A DNA stretch of 64,000 nt from Epiperipatus broadwayi (taxonomy: Eukaryota > Onychophora > Udeonychophora > Euonychophora > Peripatidae). Below the pieces are notes generated by a model. That model saw only the letters and a list, made by a program, of their open reading frames with translations. It was not told where the DNA came from and did no database searches. A program made the position numbers and the translations under genes. The stretch lies in assembly GCA_028023455.1 (NCBI GenBank), contig JAQFVV010012477.1:2747365-2811364 (forward strand), read 5' to 3'. Within the stretch, counting starts at the first letter, position 1; each line of letters begins with the position of its first letter. Shown one piece after another: positions 13,157 to 25,904 of the stretch.

Positions 13157-15079
13157 AAAAGAAAACTCACTATATTTACTTTAAAAAATTATTGGAAATT
13201 TCTTTTTTAGTTTTCTTTTTTAAAACTGTGTTCTAAAATATAAATAAAAATTATTAAACAGTTTTAAATAAAAAAACATAGATACTAATTTATTATATGT
13301 ATATAATTACATACACATACAAAGTGTAATTTATAAATTAAGAATATATACACATATATATATTAACATACTGCAGAAATATCTAATGATACTGTTTTAA
13401 GGTAAAATTATGGGTGCTAGGTGAAGTACATTTACATTATATACACATGTATTATTATGTACACATACTAAATATGATATAGAATAAAGATATGCATTTT
13501 AACTTATAGAAGAAATATCTAATAATCTATGAGTAACCATTCATTGTGCCATTAAAAGACCTGAAGTTATATTAAGAGGTTTATGATAGAATCTGAACTC
13601 AGTTATTTTTTTTAAAGTAAAGAAATGCTTTGTCTAGGTAATGCTTTATTGTCATTAATAATTTTAAAATGTTAATGTAATAAAATTATAGATCTGGTAA
13701 GTATTAATAAAGGTTATTTATTTAAAAAAATACTCAACACTCAAAAAAATAAACATTTATGATATTATTTTTTATGGATTATTGAATTTATTGTATTAAA
13801 TTACATTTTAAAAATGTACAGTAATATTTATTGCAATTTATTTTTGTTACTAATGTTTAAAAAAATAACGATAATAAATATTAAATGTTAGAGCCTGGTT
13901 AGTGCATGAATTTCCAAGCCAAAAAATATATTTGCATTTCACATGCAGTCATAAAAAATGTTATGGAAAATAATTCATTGTATGCTTGTTTTTTACTTTC
14001 ATAGTAATCAGAAAAGAAGGCGGTCATTTTTTTGCCATCTCTTCCATGAATGAAACAATATTTATTATGCTGCTGCTAAATAAAGAGGTGAGAGGCTAAG
14101 GATAAGGGTAAATTTGAATCTGGGAGCCAATACTACTCTAGCTGTCAGTATTGCCATTCCATCAAGACATGTCAAAAAGAAGGATAATGAAAGTTTAAAA
14201 TATTTTTGGATGTCAAAAAGTGAGATCACCATTTTCCTGCTTATTAAAAGGCAGATCATCTCCAAATCGTATTGCATTGTTTGGGAATTCATCATTCTTC
14301 CATTCTCTCAATAATTATTGAAGGACATAAGGAAAAGACTAGGGAAGTGGAAAAAATAATCCATTAAAGACTCATGTTTTTTGCTAAAAAAAACACACAT
14401 ATGTATTATATATTTTATGTAAGTTCTAAAATATGATTTGACTTATAAGTTAATATATAATTTTTTTTCTATACTACATTGCTAAAAAAATTAATCCTTG
14501 TGAGGTAATTAAAATTTTATTTATTATTATTATATTTAATATTTTTTTGTTATGAACATATAAAATTTCAAATAAATCAATTAATTCATAGCACATATTT
14601 AATATTATGATAATGATTACTGAGAACAATATCAATGTTTATATTATGTTAATACTAATTTTTTTTAGTAAATTGTTTCCATATAATCTAATCAAGGCAG
14701 TAATAATAACTCAGATATTATTTTTTAAATATTCCATATCACAAGTGAATATTTTTCTTTATTTTATTCTTAGCAAAAGAATATGCAGATTGTTAATAGT
14801 AGACACTTTTGAAAAATTAGTCTTTATTTTGGAGAATATTTTTGAAAATCACCAATGAAAAGTTGTTATACTAAAAGCTAAAGTATTAACTTAAAGAGTA
14901 TTATGATTTTAGGAATAGAGGAATAATATTTATATACTGTGCCAAGACTAAAAACTTAAAATAATATAGTTCTTTTAAATATATTAAATTCTTTTATTAA
15001 CTTTGCACTAAAAAGAAATAAAATAATTGTTTCTTCAACCACAATTGGACGTATTAGATTTAACTCGAAATAAGAGGAT
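13157..15079. other. AT-rich intergenic DNA
   Basis: No gene or repeat family recognised. Open frames of 60-80 codons on both strands near 14065-14310 overlap each other, and the one at 14607-14858 is Ile/Leu-rich with AT-codon bias; all look like chance frames. Confidence 0.4.
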
Positions 15080-15091
15080 GGGGGGGGGGGG
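15080..15091 (+). repeat. Run of 12 G residues
   Basis: A pure G tract in otherwise AT-rich sequence, just left of the inverted-repeat element at 15.1 kb. Confidence 0.9.
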
Positions 15092-15109
15092 CAGGATAAT
15101 TAGCTAATC

Positions 15110-15640
15110 AATAAATAATCAACATTACAAATTCACAATTCAACAAGACAAGATAAAAAATAAACTTAAAAACCCAATCCATGGATTTATTACTACAAGA
15201 AGACTTCTCAAATGTAAAGAACTACAAAATAACATATTTAAACTAAATATTACCAACAATTCCACTTATGTCCCATACATCCTTAATATTAAAAGTGTTT
15301 CTAAATAAACTATTTCCTTCAGAATCAAATTTTTAATAATAATGTTTATTAATTCTTTTTTTTATTTCATTTCTCTCAAAGAAGAAAACCTTATCTTCAT
15401 TAAAATTAATAGTGTTGGATGTATTTTGTTCATATATCTATAAAAAGATATGGCCACATTATTAATATTAATATTAAGTTTAGTTTAAATATGTTGTTAT
15501 ATTGTAGTTCTTTATACTTGAGAAAACTGTTTGTTGCAGTGAAACCACTGATGGTGATTTGAAGTTTATTTTATGTTTGGTTTGGTGTTTGTTTGAGTTA
15601 TCAATCTGGGGTAATTTTCATTATATATGTGTGTAAACTA
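15110..15640. repeat. Inverted-repeat element F (arms about 130 bp)
   Basis: The left arm (about 15110-15251) and right arm (about 15478-15635) are diverged reverse complements. Both share TAAAGAACTACAA / TTGTAGTTCTTTA and AACATATTTAAACTA / TAGTTTAAATATGTTG. About 226 bp of AT-rich DNA with no long frame lies between them. The arm sequence recurs at 51905-52085 in a tighter palindrome, so this is a dispersed family, probably a non-autonomous DNA element. Confidence 0.55.
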
Positions 15641-17255
15641 CAACGATATATATCAATATATAATGCTAATGTGGAAATGACTACTACCCATGCATGTGTT
15701 AAAACTGAAACATTATTCCATTATTAAATGTTCTAAATCATGCATAGTTTTAAAACAATTATTGTTAACATAATATGTTCAATTTTAGCACATGTGAAGA
15801 ATAGTTGCTTCCACAATATTACAGATACTTAAATCAGTTTATATACTTTATGACAGTCCAAAGAAAGTCTTAATGCATCTGCACTACAGGGAGCCACTAG
15901 GCATTTGAACCTAGAAAATTTATACAGTAGGCAGATACATAAGTTAAAAAAAAAATTTTTTTTTCTATTTTTTTTATTTATTTATATTGGTTGACTCAGA
16001 CCGTTATCCCATTGTCACTAGCTCAGCAGAGTAGCAGAGATTTAAAACATCTCTATAAGTTTTCATAAGGATATATTTTATAAGTTCTTATCTAAGAATA
16101 TTTTTAATATTAAAAAAGGAATAAAATAAGCCACTGCCAGTAATTAACACACAAACATTTATTTACACACATATATAATCATTTTAAATTTGAGGAATTA
16201 TTTAGATTTTAATATTAACTTCTAATTTAAATTATTATTTTAAGATTTTAAATCATCCACACAGATGAATTTTATATTTATTTTAAGATTGTAGAGTATG
16301 AATAAACTACATAGATTTGCAATTGAAAAGAAAATATTTTATCTCTTATTTAAACTTAGGCCAAAAGTTTGCAGTCAAACCGGCATCAATCCGATACATT
16401 GATGTATTCAATGTAGAATGAAAATACAACCGCACAAATATATACCATCCTGTCCAGGAATGTACATCTGAACAGCATGGTTAGAGAAGACATTGACTCT
16501 TGTCCAATACAGGAATGTTACCTCTGTATGGCAAGAAGAACAATAAAAAAAAACTCCATAGGAAGGGACTGCATTTTTTCCATCTTACTATTTCCTTCCA
16601 TAGGCAAAAAGAGGTGTGCAGCATATAATGGAGATCCTACACATAGTGAACCTCATACTACATCTACTAATTACACCAATATATCTAATCCATTGACCTA
16701 ATTTAACTATGAAACAAATAAACTAAGATTACCCTCCCCTAATTAATTAATATAACTTTACAAATCTATATAGCCATTCATGCCCAACTTAAATTTAACA
16801 TTTATATAAATTCACACAGATGGATTTTATAAAAGTTTGTTGTTTAAGGTTGAGCATAGATCGACTACACAGATTACATGCTCAAAAACATTTCAACATA
16901 AACATACATGATCAAAATATAAAGTCATTGATGTAATTGCAGAGGGAATTCACTAGAAGCCCAATGGCATTCATCATAATCTACTATATGACATTTATTT
17001 ATTTCTTACTAAAACGGAAACACATGCTGACCACCCCTTTTGTCCATTTTTCTACCCGATCTTAACACTTCAGCTCTGCCCATAATACCCAATTGTCTCT
17101 GATTTAACAGAGTGATGTATTTTAAATAACTTAAATAGCATGAATCTCTTTTCATTAAAAAAAAAAAGTTTTCGGTCAATTCTTTTTTTAAAATTAAACA
17201 ACTTTAAATACGTAATTTAGCTTTTATTTATGATTTTTATTTTTAAACAATAAAC
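15641..17255. other. Intergenic DNA, unassigned complex block at 16340-17100
   Basis: Between about 16340 and 17100 composition is less AT-biased. A 74-codon plus frame (16477-16701) contains CPIQECYLCMARR with three Cys, but I cannot match it to a family. The block borders repeat E and may belong to a larger element of which E is one end. Confidence 0.25.
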
Positions 17256-17261
17256 AAAGTA

Positions 17262-17612
17262 ATTACTATTGTTTCTTAGGTCCAGCCCCACAGTGGGCAC
17301 CATTTGTACCAGGTTTGAATATGTGGCATCATAACACCGGCCTCTTAGGCAGAGAAGAACATATTCTGAGAATATGTATGTCCAAACGATAGCTATAAAA
17401 TATATAACTAGCATTACATTTCCAGAACATAGCTTCTTCTCGGCTGTTGGGTTCAACATCATGTTCAAAGCACTTTTTTTGTTTGTGTATAAACACGGGT
17501 GCCAGCTATCTATTCAAGAATGAATAAATAACGCACTTTGAACAATGGCCACTAATTCAACACCCAAGCATCCACGACTAGCTCAGCTGTTGGTAATCAC
17601 TAACATTATACA
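17262..17612 (-). repeat. Dispersed repeat E, copy 1
   Basis: Read on the minus strand it shares long stretches with 50100-50372 on the plus strand: GAGCTAGT, TGGGTGTTGAATTAGT, AAAGTGCTTTGAA, TCTGGAAATGTA, and the TTCTCTG..TAAG..GG.CTGGTGT end. An 83-codon minus frame (17217-17468) lies in it and is explained by the repeat rather than by a host gene. Type of element unknown. Confidence 0.6.
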
Positions 17613-19224
17613 TAATTAGTGGTGAAAGAATTGATAAAAAGATTTGTAAAAGAATTGATAAAAAGAATCGACCGACAAATAGAGTTTAAATTTTAAGACA
17701 ATTTATTAATTAACATTAATTTACTAAATTTAAACATCTTTATAATTTTTTTAACTAATATAGCACACGCACATTTTAATTTAACACATTATAATATATA
17801 TATAATTTGACATTGATAAATTATCTAACATTCACAAACATGCACATCAATAGTTCATTTTATGCATGATTATAGAATTTAAATTACTTGTCTCTGGAGG
17901 CTTTATGAATTTTAATGCAATGGCTATTATGGTATAAATGAAAATAAGCAAATGTTTTATCTAGGATTTTGAATGTAGATTTAGAACTTTGTTTTCTTCT
18001 TTCATTACGCATACTTTCAGCCATCCGGGATGTTTCCTTGATGAGTTTTTTTATTTTTCACTATTATTACTATTGGAGACAATTAGATATTGATGGAGAT
18101 TTCCAAGTTGTTAAGCTGACATTATTTCATGGGCAGATCTTGCGTTTTCATCGGACATCAGACTGTGGAGAAAACGTGTGTTCCAAAAGCCTACTCAGTA
18201 CTGCATTTTGTTTCTGGATACAATTAACTCAACTGATTGTCCTCTCTTGACTTAACTGACTCAATTAATTTCTGAACTGAACTGATTATCCGATAAAATT
18301 TTACTATTTATACCTGTGAAGTGTTTTTCTTTTTGATATCCTCCGGCAATATCTGTTGTCAAAATTTCATTGCTAATCCTTTGATAAACGTGTTTTGGAA
18401 GTTTTCTTTAATTAGTAATAGCCATGCAAAACATGTTGTTTTATATTTTTAATTAATTAATAGCCATTGCCATGTTTTTTAATGGTAATCTTCTTTAACT
18501 TTCATTTATTTATAATAACATTTGTTATGCATACATTTATTCTATTATTGACAATCGCACATATATACGCACATATATTTTAATACAATTTACTATTTAG
18601 TTTTTTAAGATGACTTTTATTTTACTTAAACTCGAATGAAAAAATGTTTATATTTCTAAACTTTTTAAATTATATTTCAACTAATAATAATAAACTCTAT
18701 TTCCTTTTATAAAACTTTTAGTTTAACTTTTCTAACTTTTATTTCAAAACTAATGATAGAAAACTATTTGACTCTTATCTTTTTTGACACCAAACTGTAA
18801 TAAACTCTTCAACATTTAATTTTACATTTTTCTTTTATGAAAGATTATTTTAATAATTTTTTTAGATAAAATTATATGTGCCAATATCAATATTGGTACA
18901 ATATATATATATATCAATGTCAAATCTTGGTAGTTTTTCATTGCTTACCATTCTACTAACAATTTAGAAGAGCACTTTAATTAATTTTAGAATTTGAACA
19001 TTCTGCTTTTTCAATCTATATATAGTTGCAGTAAGCATTTTAATGAACCATTTTGATTTTTAATAGATATCTTAAATTTTTTTGGACTCTGAAAGAAAAA
19101 ATACAAGTAAAACACTGACAATATAGAACTAAATTATCATGATCTAAATTTTGTTTTACCAAGATTTTAAATTATATTATAAGGGAATAGTATTTATATT
19201 ACTAAAAAAGAATCAATGATTAAC
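17613..19224. other. AT-rich intergenic DNA
   Basis: A short direct duplication (AAAGAATTGATAAAAAGA twice, 17627-17671) is present. A 93-codon plus frame (17969-18250) contains a hydrophobic start and three Cys late in the chain; I recognise no family and no splice signals. Confidence 0.3.
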
Positions 19225-19310
19225 AAGCTCTGCATGGATTAGTGCAGTGGTTGAATGGCAGTCACCTAGAATTTATTCCAGTTTTGGCACAACCAACACT
19301 CATTTTTTTA
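19225..19310 (+). mobile_element. Possible tRNA-like SINE remnant
   Basis: TAGTGCAGTGGTTGAATGGC resembles an A-box region; a degenerate B-box-like GTTTTGGCACAACC follows. No target duplication found. Weak. Confidence 0.2.
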
Positions 19311-19368
19311 TAAGAAATTCCAATCTGTTAGGCTATTTTATTGTGTATTTACTTTTAATAATTAACAA

Positions 19369-21012
19369 AGCAAATTTCTGATATTTATCAAATATTATCT
19401 TTAAAGGAATTAAGTATTTATCTTTTAACTACACAAAGATAATCAACATATAATAAATATCATGTATAGATAAAAACTAAAAGCAAACATATCATGTGGC
19501 ATACCATGCTCTTCAATGCAATAATGATCTGTCTGTAAAATTTAATGCCTACTTTTATTTGGGTTATTTTTTTAGACCATACAAGTTTGTGATTGTTCTT
19601 TACATTGTTTAATACACATAAATATAATGTTACCTGGCCATCCTATCTTAATTGTCTGATTTATTGTATTATCAAAAAATAATTCTACATTAATTATTGT
19701 CCCATTTCTTTATTGTCCGATGTCTGGTATTATATTTATAGCAAAAACAAAGAAAGGCTACATTAATTTATCTACTTATTTTTTTTTGGAAATGAACAAG
19801 TTCTTTTTTGTTTTTGCTTTTAAAACCACACTTTTATTTTAATAACATTACCATGTTGAACTTTTTTGTGTTTATTGTCTGATTTCAGGTATTCTTTTTA
19901 AATTTATTATAAATAAATAATACATGTATAAATTCATTGTTACACTTCTTTTGGATTGAAAACAAAGTATAAATTAATTTATCTAATTATTTATTATTGG
20001 AAACGAACAAGTTTTTTTTTCTTTTAATAACCTTACCATACCAGCCTTTTTTATTGTGTGATTTCAGGGTTAGGAAGGGTGAATATGTCAGGGCATAGCA
20101 CTGGGATGTGCAGGGAGGGAAGCGATGGTTTTGGTGATCTGAAAGATCATCCAATAGATGCAGTAGCAATGCAAACTCAGACCTTTGATTTGTCTCATGT
20201 GTTTTCATATAAAGCTGAGTTTTTGCATGAGTTCTCTGTGATGATGCTTGTCCAAATCCTTTTACAATTGTTAAAAACCTTCAAAGTTGTGTATCGAAGT
20301 GCGGAAGCAGGTTTAAATTTATTACTATGTAATATAAATCAGGTAGTATGTAAGATCATTACTTGTAATGTACATTTCAAGAGTTATAGCCAGTTGATTT
20401 CTAGATACCCTCACATGATTGTGTGCATTTGCAAGTCATATCAATGGGCCATAAGATTGGTGTGCAATGTCATCTAGGCCTGCTAATGGCTAATATGAAC
20501 AGAACTGTTCTAGAGACTGTATGTTTGGCCATGTAAACAGCATTTTTATGTGTTTTGGCACAAAAAGCACAATCAGGTGGTTTGTATGGTTATAAATTTT
20601 TTTACCTTTATTTAACTATTTTTTTTTTCATATAGAAGACTTGGATAATGAATGAAGAAGTTTTCAGTGTATAAAATTACAGTCAGGTAATTTCTTATAA
20701 TTTTGAAAGTATTTAATTGGTAAAACTAAAAAAAATATGACTTAATGCTAACAATATCTCTATTGTTTAATGTTCAAGAGAATAATCAGGATCTATTACT
20801 GTTCTTGGTGATGATTCCTTATCCGGTACTCTAACCCCAACTAGTTACAATATTCTTAATTTGTTAGCAAAAAATAAACCGGGATTATATACACGTTTAT
20901 ACCAGCTTTATTTGCAGAACCCCCAAAAAAAGAATTATATCTAAACAAATAATAAGAATCCTTCTCAATAGTATCTTATTCACAAAACTCAAAAACAATA
21001 TATGATCTTAAC
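19369..21012 (+). repeat. Dispersed repeat B, plus copy, interrupted
   Basis: The sequence from GCAAATTTCTGATATTTATC (19369) to TATATGATCTTAA (about 21012) matches the reverse complement of 25905-26480, except for a 1.05-kb interruption at 19561-20606. Shared landmarks include CATGCTCTTC..TGCAATA, GAAGAAGTTTTCA, GGTGATGATTC and AAACCGGGATT. In the minus copy B abuts the 3' end of the LINE, and this plus copy begins exactly where B begins there. That suggests B is LINE 3' tail and this is a 5'-truncated LINE copy; an independent element is possible. Confidence 0.6.
19561..20606. mobile_element. 1.05-kb insertion in repeat B, probable non-autonomous DNA transposon
   Basis: Comparison with the uninterrupted copy at 26.3 kb defines the insertion. 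It is flanked by TTTATTT on both sides (19554-19560, 20607-20613), and its ends are imperfect inverted repeats sharing ACCATACAA about 15 bp inside each terminus (plus strand left end, minus strand right end). Inside are about three diverged tandem units of 155-180 bp, each with TTATTG(T/C)(C/G)(T)GAT.TC(A)GG near 19714, 19870 and 20050. A 139-codon plus frame (20058-20477, non-ATG start possible) contains two GK/HMIV-type hydrophobic stretches and six Cys but no motif I know; it may be chance. Confidence 0.5.
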
Positions 21013-21029
21013 CTTGTTCTTGAAAAAAT

Positions 21030-21940
21030 TGTTTTTAATTTTTATTGGACAAGCAGCCATAAAAATATATTTATCTTTTAATATCATATTCATTTTAGTT
21101 TCATTTGTAAAAAGTATATTAATAATTTGTCAGATTATGGAAGTGAATGAAAGTTTTTCCAAAAATAAATTTCTATTTATAATTATAAAAATATTTGATA
21201 GCAGAAGACTTAAAAAGAAAGTTCATAACAAATTAGAAAGGGTTGTCGATGTTATTTGACTTCTTTCTCAATTTACATTATTGTAAAAGTATATATTTTT
21301 TTACTAAAATCTTACTATTTTTTCTAAAATAATTATATTTTCAGCATATTTTACCAAAATACATTACAATATGTAAGTAAATGCCAGAAAAATACTCTAA
21401 ATTATTCATTTTTGTTTGAAAATGAAATAAAGAGCTTGGGGTGATGAAAATTGTTGACATGTGTCAAAATTGTTAGCGCTGGTTTCTTTTCAATTTATGT
21501 TTGTGTAAAATTATACAATTTATTACTAAAATCTTACTATTTTTCTAAAATAATTATATTTTCAGCATATTTTATGAAAATAATTTACAATATGTATAAA
21601 AAATAATAAAAATTTCTACGACATTAATTTTTTTTTCAAAATCAAAACAGAAGTTGGAGCAGTGGAAATTATTGACAGACACTCTTCTATTATCCAAAAT
21701 GTAAACTAACCAATCAGCATCTAGGCAAGCCTGCCTTCTCCCTTTGTTGTAGCTTCTTACATCAATATTATTGATTTTTTACTTGTAAAATAATTCTAGA
21801 AAAGGCAGCATCTTACGGTACATTTTAAGCTTTAAAATAAGCATAAAAACACTACCTTAGCTAAAAAATTGATGGTTTTCGAGAAACTTTGAGCCATGAC
21901 ATTGATCCCCACTTGTTTCTCAGAAGGGATTGAAGTATAT
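21030..21940 (+). repeat. Dispersed repeat C, plus copy (about 0.9 kb)
   Basis: Matches the reverse complement of 52075-52990 throughout, from ATTGGACAAGCAGCCATAAA to CACTTGTTTCTCAGAAGG. It contains an internal direct duplication of about 220 bp: the motif ACTAAAATCTTACTATTTTT followed by TCTAAAATAATTATATTTTC occurs at about 21303 and again at about 21525, each followed by a CAGCATATTTTA. The same duplication is in the minus copy, so it predates dispersal. The 85-codon frame at 21002-21259 lies inside the repeat and is not called. Confidence 0.7.
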
Positions 21941-23797
21941 ATCAACTGCACACAATAAAAAAATAAAACTAATAAAAACTGTTGTTCTATGCATTTATTT
22001 TTAAAAAATAGATTGATAGAGAAATGTGAGTCATGTAAAGATGTTATACCCTTTAACTGTTTAGTATGCTTAGAAATTGTCCTTGCACCATCTCACAGCC
22101 AGTTTTGGTTGCAAAATCATCATTCTACAGTTATTTTATAGAAAATCATGTATTTAAAAGTTTAGTTCCAAAAAAAATCTGCATTTGGCAATAATTTTTG
22201 AAAAAAATCTATTTTTTTGCTATCTATTTTTATATAGTACAGCCTTATTCCCTTATAAGGAGCTGGTAAGCACTGATAGTGAGCTTCAGCTATTGTTCAG
22301 TAGATATTCTAACTGTCAATGTCAGATATTTGTCAGATATCAAACCAAAGTGTTTTACAAATATTTTATGCATTCACAATTGATTTTGAATGTAAATAAA
22401 TATATTTTATATATTTTTTTTACATTGATAATTAAGTTTTTACATTAATTTACTTAAATATAAATTTTGACTTGAAAACTTTTAAATTTTAGGAGAAAAA
22501 TAATCAAGGGAAAGAGTATAGCTTTTGACATTCGATGTTCTAGAAAAATGCAACTATTTTTCATAAAGATTTAAGTATTTTATGATTTGTTTTTACACTA
22601 TATTGACTAATAATGTGACTATATTGACTAATAAAGTGTCTAGATTTAGATATTTATTTAAAATTCGATAAAGAAAAAACAACAAAGATGAATAATCAGA
22701 AATCGTACTTTCTAAGACACAAAAAATCACTGGCAATGTCATGTAATGATTGCTTGAAATATAATTGTTTTTATTTTACTGGATGTTTTTTTTTCAAATG
22801 TTTTCCTTATATTTTTCTTCAGTTATTAAAATTATTTAAAATTTTTCATTACATTTAAACAATGCGAATGGGAAGTAATTCAATTTTTAGAAGCTGAATT
22901 AAAACATTATTATTATTATTAAAATTAGGTCATATAACATCTGACTAGATTTTTTATCAATTCAATTCAACTGAATTAAAACAGTTCTGTTTATTGAAGG
23001 TTACATTTTTTTGAAGAAAAACATGCTCTAAATGTAATTGACAAGTAATGTTTAAATCAAACTTTTATGTAGTTGACCAGTAAAATTAATTCCTTGTTTT
23101 CCCAATGAAATTAGTCAGCTAAAAGGTTTTAATCCTATTTAAAACATTCTAGATGATTTTTTCTTTAGTTATTTTTTCTCCATATATAAATATAATCGTG
23201 ACTTTGCTAATTGTTTTGATGTTTTTTTAATTCTATAAAGACTTCAGAATTTTACAAACAACTCTACTCAACTTTATCCATTTAGATTCTGAGATAATCT
23301 CTTCATATTTTAAGTTTTCTGAAACAATATTAGAATGTTGTACTCTTTTTTTTTTGTTACAACAAAATTAATCTTTTATTCTATTGCTTAAAAAAGATAC
23401 TATACAGATTTACTTAAAGTATATAAAACTTTTAATTTTGTCTAAAAAAACGTTTTTTTGCTTGAAATACTGTATTACTTTAAGGAAAGAATAAAATTTT
23501 TAATGTAATTTCAGTGTAACCTGAAAAACATGTTTAAGACATATGATCATATGCAGCATTCTGGGATAGAAAAATGGCTGCCACTGTATCATGAAATGTC
23601 TGAAATTTACCAATTTCAATATTTTTTTTACATTTTCTTTAATTACATTCTTTGAATAGTTATAAGTGAAGTAATGCATAGTAAATAACACATATTGTAG
23701 CTTCACTGTATAGCAAATAGATTTATGACAATAACTATGTAAAAAAGAAGATATCAATTAGGAGGGGGAAATGTAATTATTAGTATACATTTTAGCA
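21941..23797. other. AT-rich intergenic DNA
   Basis: Nothing recognised. Frames at 22185-22448 and 23500-23757 are Phe/Tyr/Lys-rich and look like chance products of AT-rich sequence. Confidence 0.4.
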
Positions 23798-23977
23798 TCA
23801 TAATTTTTCACCTTTTCTATCCCACTTAATTTTAAGCTTTATTATAGAGTGATAGATGTCAGCAGTGCTCAATAAATCATTATCCTGTTCTGTCCTATCC
23901 AAAATCCTCAGATTAGTTTCAAGCTCATAACTATCATCAAGAGAAAGTTCGGAACTTGGATTAGAGCAGCTGAACAT
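23798..23977 (-). CDS. Small open frame or exon, 59 residues, unknown
   Basis: An ATG-started minus frame of 59 codons ends in TGA. Its composition differs from the AT-driven frames around it: acidic and Ser-rich start (SSELSLDDSYELETNLR), balanced use of Asp, Glu, Leu and Ser, then a basic end (KLKIKWDRKGEK). Codons use G/C more than neighbours do. There is an in-frame stop just upstream, so it stands alone unless spliced. I recognise no family. It could be a retroelement fragment, an exon or chance. Confidence 0.3.
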   Translation of the reverse strand: MFSCSNPSSELSLDDSYELETNLRILDRTEQDNDLLSTADIYHSIIKLKIKWDRKGEKL

Positions 23978-25904
23978 TTAGTATTTAATACATTATAATC
24001 CATAAAAACAAACAGATTAATATCTATATGACTATACAAACTAGTTGGCTTATATTGAAATTATTTATATCTTGAGCAATTTGGATTGTTAGTTTGATAG
24101 TATAACAAAGAAGTAAATGATAATACAGAAAGTAAAAGAGCATTATATCATAGAGTTGTAAATACACTGCTCCAAGATTCAAAGCCCCTCGCAGATAAAA
24201 GACCATAAACTTGAAACTAGTCTGAAGATGTTGGGAGAATAATGTATGATAAAATCATTAAGCACTCTCATTTTAGTGACATTGAAAAGATGAAAAATTG
24301 TGTCACTAAAACAGTAATGTGAAAGCAGAAGTCATGTGATAGATAATGTGATAGTTCATTGGTTTATTATTATACATTACTGGAAACATTATCTTCTAAA
24401 TATTGTATATTATATATTACAATTGTGCAAGTATATATTTATATATTATAGAGGATTTACAAAATGTAATCCAGACATGATAAAGTATGATATATAAATA
24501 AATCATTTATATAATGAAGTGAGATTTGTAAAAATAATGTGTGTAGTATTTATGTATTAAAATTAGTGAACCATTTTGAAAAACAAAAAGAAAGAATAAT
24601 TTACTAATGAAATCATTATTAATGAAATTTTCAATTATTAAAATAGTTGTTTTAAATTTAAATATGTATAGTAGAAAATAAGAACGATAAAAGTAATTGC
24701 ATTATTTCTATATGTAAGAATGCATATTTAGTGTTTTCATTTTTAGAAAAGGTATAGGGTCAGATTTTTATTGATTTTATGTTTTCATTTTTCATATGTT
24801 GTATATATTTTTGATAATAACCATATCGAAATGATCCCCACATTAAAATGTATATAATATTATTTATGAATTCAATAAAATAAAATAAACTTTGAAAAAT
24901 TTGAATTAATAAATGTTTTGATTTCTAAATTTTTAATATTTTCTAACATATTTTTTTTTTTAAAATTCAATGTTATTAATATTTGATTGAATTGTATACA
25001 GATATACAAACAGTTTTTCTAGAATAAAAAATTTCAAAAAATTATACAAATATTTTATCTATTATGTTATATAATCAGATATATAGAAAAGTAAGTAGGT
25101 AGGTATGAAAATAGATAGATAGATAGGTAGGTAGGTAGGTAGGTAGGTAGACAGACAGACAGACAATTAGATAGATGAATTTTAGAGAGCTAAAAATAAA
25201 TAAGTAAATAATCAGATAATTAATTAAATAAACAGGAAGAGTAATAGTAGTTTGAAAAATAGATGGTGAATAAATATTTAATTTAATAATAATGGCAAGG
25301 AAATAAGCTTGTGTTACAAATGTTATATAATGAGCTTGCCAATAGCAATAGGAATATTCTGAAAAGCTTGTTAAGAAGCTATTGACAAGATCATTATATT
25401 ATGTTAATAATAATATCCATATCTTATATAGTTGCATATCAATTTACTCCTGACGTTTTTATAATAAAAAAATAGTGAAGAAACAATTTTTTACAAAGCT
25501 AGTCATTTGTTTGATGGATAATTTTATGGATATTCTAAGTTATTTTACTCTTTTCCTAATTATAGTTTTCTAAACATTCATTTACCGATCATAAATGAAA
25601 AAGATATCTGGATTATCTATGAAATTTTTACCAAAAAATATATTTTTAAATTATAGATTTGGCAGACATATATATATAAACTATTTAAACATTTACTTGT
25701 TTGTGTATACATATACTGTAGTAAATACTTCAAGAATGAATAAAAAACTATCATTCTGAAATGTTCTTAGAAATCTTAGTTAAAGAATATTTCTCACCAT
25801 CAGTTTAAAATGGGTCAGATTATTGTTGAATATTTCAATAGATTCTGACTGACAAAAGAAGATAAAAACTCCATATAAAATGGCTACTAAATATTAGCAA
25901 TTTT
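23978..25904. other. AT-rich intergenic DNA with one microsatellite
   Basis: No gene seen. The compound tetranucleotide repeat at 25.1 kb is the only clear structure. Confidence 0.4.
25091..25176 (+). repeat. Compound tetranucleotide microsatellite
   Basis: Blocks of GTAG, GATA, GGTA (about six units) and GACA (about four units) follow one another, flanked by single TAGATAGATGAA-type units. Purely short-unit slippage sequence. Confidence 0.9.

Noticed and set aside
14065-14314. Opposite-strand frames of 76 and 66 codons
   Set aside because: Overlap each other almost fully and show no domain or codon signal.
16340-17250. Nuclear copy of mitochondrial DNA
   Set aside because: Composition first suggested it, but no mitochondrial protein, rRNA or tRNA could be read in either strand.
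20750-20930. Start of a receptor or enzyme gene suggested by the GDDS-like peptide in repeat B
   Set aside because: The frame is broken in the plus copy and lies wholly in a repeat; the motif is not in an RT or polymerase context.
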